Below are positions 6,586 to 8,416 of a DNA stretch of 8,416 nucleotides, one piece after another; the stretch's first letter is position 1, and every line of letters begins with the position of its first letter. The DNA is from JBOGXF01 sp050694275 (lineage in GTDB: Bacteria > Actinomycetota > CADDZG01 > WHSQ01). The position numbers and the translations under genes were made by a program. The notes under the pieces were generated by a model. That model searched no databases and had not been told where the DNA came from. It was given only the letters and a program-made list of their open reading frames with translations. The DNA is taken from NCBI GenBank assembly GCA_050694275.1, contig JBOGXF010000187.1, forward strand, positions 1-8,416, read 5' to 3'.

Positions 6586-6601
6586 CCACAATATATCGTG
6601 A
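6586..6601. promoter_or_regulatory. NrdR box 1 (promoter-proximal)
   Basis: CCACAATATATCGTGA carries the core CaAtATaT-G-tg of the NrdR box and is a near palindrome, standing out in this GC-rich region. It begins just downstream of the predicted transcription start for nrdJ (about 6607), so bound NrdR would block initiation or promoter escape. Confidence 0.82.
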
Positions 6602-6613
6602 ACTGCACCGTTG

Positions 6614-6642
6614 AAATTACGCCTCTGTCATGAGCCGGTCAA
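6614..6642 (-). promoter_or_regulatory. nrdJ operon promoter
   Basis: On the minus strand TTGACC (6642-6637) and TAATTT (6619-6614) are separated by 17 bp, a good sigma-70-type pair with a 5/6 match at -35 and the TAnnnT form at -10. Transcription would start near 6607, giving a leader of about 130 nt before the GTG start. Both NrdR boxes lie downstream of this start. The leader contains no cobalamin-riboswitch B12 box that I can find. Confidence 0.62.
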
Positions 6643-6650
6643 GAGAAGTT

Positions 6651-6689
6651 CACAAAGAAAAGCGCCTCAGCGCGGAAGCTCGAGGCGCT
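6651..6689 (-). terminator. Intrinsic terminator of the LysM gene
   Basis: On the minus strand AGCGCCTC (6689-6682) and GAGGCGCT (6668-6661) form a perfect 8-bp stem with a 13-nt loop, followed at once by TTTCTTTG (6660-6653). This is a classical rho-independent terminator. It overlaps the last codons and stop codon of the LysM gene and ends about 10 bp before the nrdJ -35 element, insulating the SOS transcript from the reductase operon. Confidence 0.75.
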
Positions 6690-7032
6690 CGCCGGCGACG
6701 AGGCCCCCGTCGAGGCCGTTCAGGGCGATGAGGGTGCCGACGTAGGCACGGGGATCGGCCCCTTCCGGGGCGTAGCGCTCGGCGATCGCCCAGAGGGTGT
6801 CGCCCGCCTGGACGACGATCGCTCGAGGTGCCCGGCGGGGTCCGTCCGCCGCCGCCGATCCGCCCGGCCCGCCGATGAGCAGGCCCAAGGCGACCACAGT
6901 CGTGGCGAGCCCCGCCGTGCGCCTGCGCCGGGCCCGGCGCCGTGCAGCCCGTCGGGACGGCTCGACCCGCTCGAGGGGAAACACGTAGATGACGGCGCTT
7001 TCATTGTTGAGATCCTCCCTGCGAACCGCCAT
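6667..7032 (-). CDS. SOS-regulated LysM membrane protein, YneA/Rv2719c-like
   Basis: A 121-residue protein. The N-terminal 27 residues are followed by a very arginine-rich stretch (28-38), one hydrophobic segment (about 39-62, TAGLATTVVALGLLIGG) and a single C-terminal LysM domain (about 72-121: VVQAGDTLWAIAERY, ALNGLDGGLVAGERLELP). LysM binds peptidoglycan, so the protein is probably anchored in the membrane with LysM outside. LysM proteins divergent from lexA act as damage-induced division inhibitors or wall-modifying proteins in Gram-positives (YneA in Bacillus, Rv2719c in mycobacteria). That analogy rests on architecture, position and operators. The ATG at 7032 has a strong site AAGGAGG (7044-7038), 5 nt upstream. 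Two LexA boxes cover its promoter, so induction by DNA damage is expected. Confidence 0.88.
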   Translation of the reverse strand: MAVRREDLNNESAVIYVFPLERVEPSRRAARRRARRRRTAGLATTVVALGLLIGGPGGSAAADGPRRAPRAIVVQAGDTLWAIAERYAPEGADPRAYVGTLIALNGLDGGLVAGERLELPR

Positions 7033-7100
7033 TTCGCCCTCCTTGCGCCTTGGTTCTTCCGCCGAGCACGCTATCGGCGGGGTGCGACAAAAAAGCCCTG

Positions 7101-7114
7101 CGAACGTCTGTTCG
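7101..7114. promoter_or_regulatory. LexA box 1
   Basis: CGAACGTCTGTTCG is an almost perfect match to the Gram-positive SOS box CGAACrnryGTTyG. It covers the predicted transcription start (about 7110) of the divergent LysM gene. Confidence 0.92.
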
Positions 7115-7116
7115 GT

Positions 7117-7145
7117 ATCCTAGGCGAACGCACGTTCGCATGCAA
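7117..7145 (-). promoter_or_regulatory. LysM-gene promoter
   Basis: On the minus strand TTGCAT (7145-7140) and TAGGAT (7122-7117) are separated by 17 bp, a sound sigma-70-type promoter. LexA box 2 fills the spacer and box 1 covers the start site, so LexA should shut this promoter tightly. The leader to the ATG would be about 78 nt. Confidence 0.68.
7125..7138. promoter_or_regulatory. LexA box 2
   Basis: CGAACGCACGTTCG matches the SOS box at every position; flanking G and C extend it to a 16-bp inverted repeat with a two-base mismatch at the centre (7124-7139). It lies exactly between the -35 and -10 hexamers of the LysM-gene promoter. Confidence 0.95.
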
Positions 7146-7155
7146 GGCCGAAAAC

Positions 7156-7169
7156 CGAACGTATGTTCT
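7156..7169. promoter_or_regulatory. LexA box 3
   Basis: CGAACGTATGTTCT matches the SOS box except for the final G. It sits between the two divergent -35 hexamers and touches the -35 of lexA (7169-7174). Confidence 0.88.
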
Positions 7170-7197
7170 TGCCTTCCTCATGTTCATCCGCTACGCT
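7169..7197 (+). promoter_or_regulatory. lexA promoter
   Basis: TTGCCT (7169-7174) and TACGCT (7192-7197) are separated by 17 bp. The -10 has the TAnnnT form usual in actinobacteria. Transcription would start near 7204, inside LexA box 4, with a leader of about 29 nt that leaves room for the ribosome site at 7222-7228. Confidence 0.65.
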
Positions 7198-7201
7198 CTA
7201 G

Positions 7202-7215
7202 CGAACACTCGTTCG
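7202..7215. promoter_or_regulatory. LexA box 4, lexA autoregulatory operator
   Basis: CGAACACTCGTTCG has both perfect half-sites of the SOS box and covers the predicted lexA transcription start. With box 3 it provides negative autoregulation of lexA. Confidence 0.92.
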
Positions 7216-7232
7216 CATATCGGAGGAGCGCC

Positions 7233-7874
7233 ATGGTCGAGGGACTGACCGAGAGGCAGCGCCAGACCCTGCAATTCATCGCCGACACGGTCGTGGACCG
7301 GGGCTATCCGCCCTCGGTGCGAGAGATCTGCGAGGCGCTCGAGCTCGCGTCGAGCTCGACCGTGCACTCGCACCTCCAGGCCCTGCAGAGGAAGGGGTTC
7401 ATCAAGATCGACCCCACCAAGCCGCGCGCCATCGAGCTCCTGTACGACCCCGACACCGGTCTCGCACAGGAGCGCGCCGCCGCTCGCTCCGTCCCCTTGC
7501 TCGGCCGCATCGCCGCGGGCAGCCCGATCCTCGCGGAGGAACACGTCGACGAGATCTATCCGATGCCCGCCGATCTCGTTGGGGACGGCAACGTCTTCAT
7601 GCTCGAGGTCAAGGGCGACTCGATGATCGACGCGGGTATCTTCGACGGCGATTTCGTCATCGTCCGGCAGCAGCCCACCGCCCACTCCGGCGAGATCGTC
7701 GCGGCAATGATGCCGAGTGATTTCGACGATTCCTACGAGGCAACGGTCAAGACGATCCGGCATCGTGGCTCTGCGATCATGCTCGAACCGGCGAATCCGA
7801 CACTCGATCCGTTCGAGGCCCCGTCTGGAACCGAGATCCTCGGCAAGGTGGTTGCGGTCTTCCGCAAGCTTTAG
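7233..7874 (+). CDS. lexA: LexA repressor
   Basis: A 213-residue SOS repressor and self-cleaving serine protease. The N-terminal winged helix (about 5-70) includes LTERQRQTLQFI, GYPPSVREICEALELASSSTVHSHLQAL and the wing KGFIKIDPTKPRAIEL. The cleavage site is A95-G96 in GRIAAGSPILAEE. The catalytic dyad is S130 (KGDSMIDAGI) and K173 (ATVKTI). Length is normal. The ATG at 7233 is chosen because GGAGGAG (7222-7228) lies 4 nt upstream and the start gives the family N-terminus; the open frame continues upstream to 7050, but that part holds the operators and promoter. RecA filaments trigger cleavage, releasing repression of this gene, the divergent LysM gene and presumably distant repair genes. Four boxes in its own upstream region imply strong autoregulation. 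Confidence 0.98.
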   Translation: MVEGLTERQRQTLQFIADTVVDRGYPPSVREICEALELASSSTVHSHLQALQRKGFIKIDPTKPRAIELLYDPDTGLAQERAAARSVPLLGRIAAGSPILAEEHVDEIYPMPADLVGDGNVFMLEVKGDSMIDAGIFDGDFVIVRQQPTAHSGEIVAAMMPSDFDDSYEATVKTIRHRGSAIMLEPANPTLDPFEAPSGTEILGKVVAVFRKL

Positions 7875-7901
7875 ATCCGCGCGGCCTACGATGAGCGGAT
7901 C
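7874..7901 (+). other. Inverted repeat just after lexA
   Basis: GATCCGC (7874-7880) and GCGGATC (7895-7901) form a perfect 7-bp stem around a 14-nt loop, starting on the last base of the lexA stop codon. There is no T-run, and the next gene's ribosome site follows 7 bp later. It could weaken read-through from lexA or shape the mRNA between the two genes. It is not a convincing terminator. Confidence 0.3.
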
Positions 7902-7922
7902 GGCCACCGGGAGGATGAACCC

Positions 7923-8279
7923 CTGGAGCGCATCAAGCAATTCGTCTCAACGCTCGTCCTCGGGTCGGTCGCGGCCTGGCTCGTCGTCTTCATCGCGACC
8001 GCGGCCCTTCTGGTAGGAACGGATCGCGATTTCGAGCACGCTTTCATCGCGGCGTGCACAACAGGAGTGATCGTGCTTCTCGTCGCGGTCATCTTCTCGG
8101 GAGCGGGGGCCCTACGGATCGCCCCCACGCCCAAAGCCATCCTGACGGGCAGCGGAGATCCGAACAACGATCCCGCATCGGTAGATCCGAGGCACCCGTG
8201 GGGTGGAGCGGCTCTCTTCTGGGCGCTTTTGTTCGTCACCGCTCAGCTCGCGACCGCGGTCTTCCTCGTATCTGCCTGA
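7923..8279 (+). CDS. Small three-helix membrane protein, probable CTG start
   Basis: A 118-residue protein of unknown function, open in frame from just after lexA to TGA at 8277-8279. Three hydrophobic segments are visible: about 7-32 (FVSTLVLGSVAAWLVVFIA), 40-64 (AFIAACTTGVIVLLVAVIF) and 94-118 (GGAALFWALLFVTAQLATA). A polar, Asp/Asn/Pro-rich loop at about 76-93 lies between the last two. The frame offers no ATG, GTG or TTG before segment 1. CTG at 7923 lies 8 nt after GGGAGG (7909-7914) and starts the protein with LERIKQF, so it is my preferred start. A GTG start at 8067 would lose the first helix. One extra C in the run at 7920-7923 would instead give an ATG start at 7915. It probably reads through from lexA or uses an unseen promoter. 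Confidence 0.65.
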   Translation: MERIKQFVSTLVLGSVAAWLVVFIATAALLVGTDRDFEHAFIAACTTGVIVLLVAVIFSGAGALRIAPTPKAILTGSGDPNNDPASVDPRHPWGGAALFWALLFVTAQLATAVFLVSA

Positions 8280-8284
8280 GACGT

Positions 8285-8416
8285 CTAAGCCCGGATCCAC
8301 CGACCAGCCCCAGAGATTGACCCCATGACGACGCGCGAAGAGGCTTGATCGCCGGCCGCGAGCAGATTCGGTCCGCGTAGGTAGGCAATGGAGTCGCGCG
8401 CCGTTGATGTGCGGGT
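8285..8416 (-). CDS. C-terminal end of a probable FAD-dependent oxidoreductase (partial)
   Basis: The last 43 codons of a minus-strand gene running off the right edge, ending at TAG (8287-8285). The translated tail contains YLRGPNLLAAGDQASSR followed by VVMGSISGAGRWIRA. The N-L-x-x-A-G-D pattern followed by a small-residue S/G-rich helix is characteristic of the C-terminal FAD-contacting segment of flavin amine oxidases and related FAD-dependent oxidoreductases. It converges on the membrane-protein gene, with only 5 bp between stop codons. The evidence is a single motif in a short fragment, so both the gene call and the family are provisional. Confidence 0.5.
   Translation of the reverse strand, partial: TRTSTARDSIAYLRGPNLLAAGDQASSRVVMGSISGAGRWIRA

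Noticed and set aside
6477..6613. Cobalamin riboswitch in the nrdJ leader
   Set aside because: A B12-dependent reductase makes this plausible, but the roughly 130-nt leader has no recognisable B12 box and is short for the class. Only small hairpins (for example around 6513-6531) are visible.
7050..7232. N-terminal extension of lexA back to 7050
   Set aside because: The frame is open, but this segment contains the four LexA boxes and both promoters. ATG at 7233 has a strong ribosome site and gives the standard LexA N-terminus.
7915..8016. Small plus-strand gene from ATG 7915
   Set aside because: The product is Ser/Arg-rich low complexity in a frame overlapping the membrane-protein gene, and the ribosome site directly touches the ATG.
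1..8416. CRISPR array, insertion sequence, phage or defence-system genes
   Set aside because: I saw no spaced direct repeats, transposase or integrase motifs, or defence-type domains. All genes fit housekeeping, repair or regulatory families or small unknowns.

Overview
The window is a high-GC, tightly packed bacterial chromosome segment. Actinobacterial-type SOS operators (CGAAC-N4-GTTCG) and the arrangement lexA / divergent LysM gene / nrdR (compare the lexA-Rv2719c-nrdR neighbourhood of mycobacteria) point to a member of the Actinomycetota. I cannot place it more finely. No insertion sequence, CRISPR array, rRNA or phage gene is visible, and no stretch over 300 bases lacks a gene.

Layout. 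Positions 1-126 hold a minus-strand tRNA-Gly(GCC) with a consensus -10 box and a downstream hairpin. Positions 176-589 (+) encode a small CoA-binding protein of the YccU type. A six-gene minus-strand operon runs from 6476 down to 676: nrdJ (B12-dependent ribonucleotide reductase), a 64-residue zinc-ribbon protein, a secreted two-part protein, nrdR (repressor of reductase genes), dut (dUTPase) and a YcaQ/AlkX-type DNA glycosylase. Junctions within it are +3, +18, 0, -4, 0 bp, so transcriptional and translational coupling is likely. Upstream of nrdJ are a promoter and two NrdR boxes whose starts are exactly 32 bp apart. The operon's fourth gene is therefore predicted to repress the whole operon.

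Right part. A LysM membrane protein (6667-7032, -) and lexA (7233-7874, +) diverge from a 200-bp control region with two back-to-back promoters and four LexA boxes. lexA is followed by a 118-residue three-helix membrane protein that appears to start at CTG (7923). It converges on the tail of a minus-strand gene (8285-8416), probably an FAD-dependent oxidoreductase.

The genes fit together as a nucleotide-supply and genome-integrity cluster: NrdJ makes deoxynucleotides, NrdR senses ATP/dATP and restrains this, Dut removes dUTP and provides dUMP, the glycosylase repairs alkylated or crosslinked DNA, and LexA with the LysM protein couples damage to repair and, by family analogy, to delayed division.

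Most notable observations: (1) an internal ~1 kb block of nrdJ (about 4500-5510) with much lower GC and AT-ending codons than the two ends of the same gene, suggesting a mosaic allele; (2) the four-box divergent SOS promoter; (3) the phased NrdR box pair; (4) a secreted protein with a BP74-like C-terminal part inside a reductase operon; (5) a probable CTG start. I did not find a clearly new multi-gene system.
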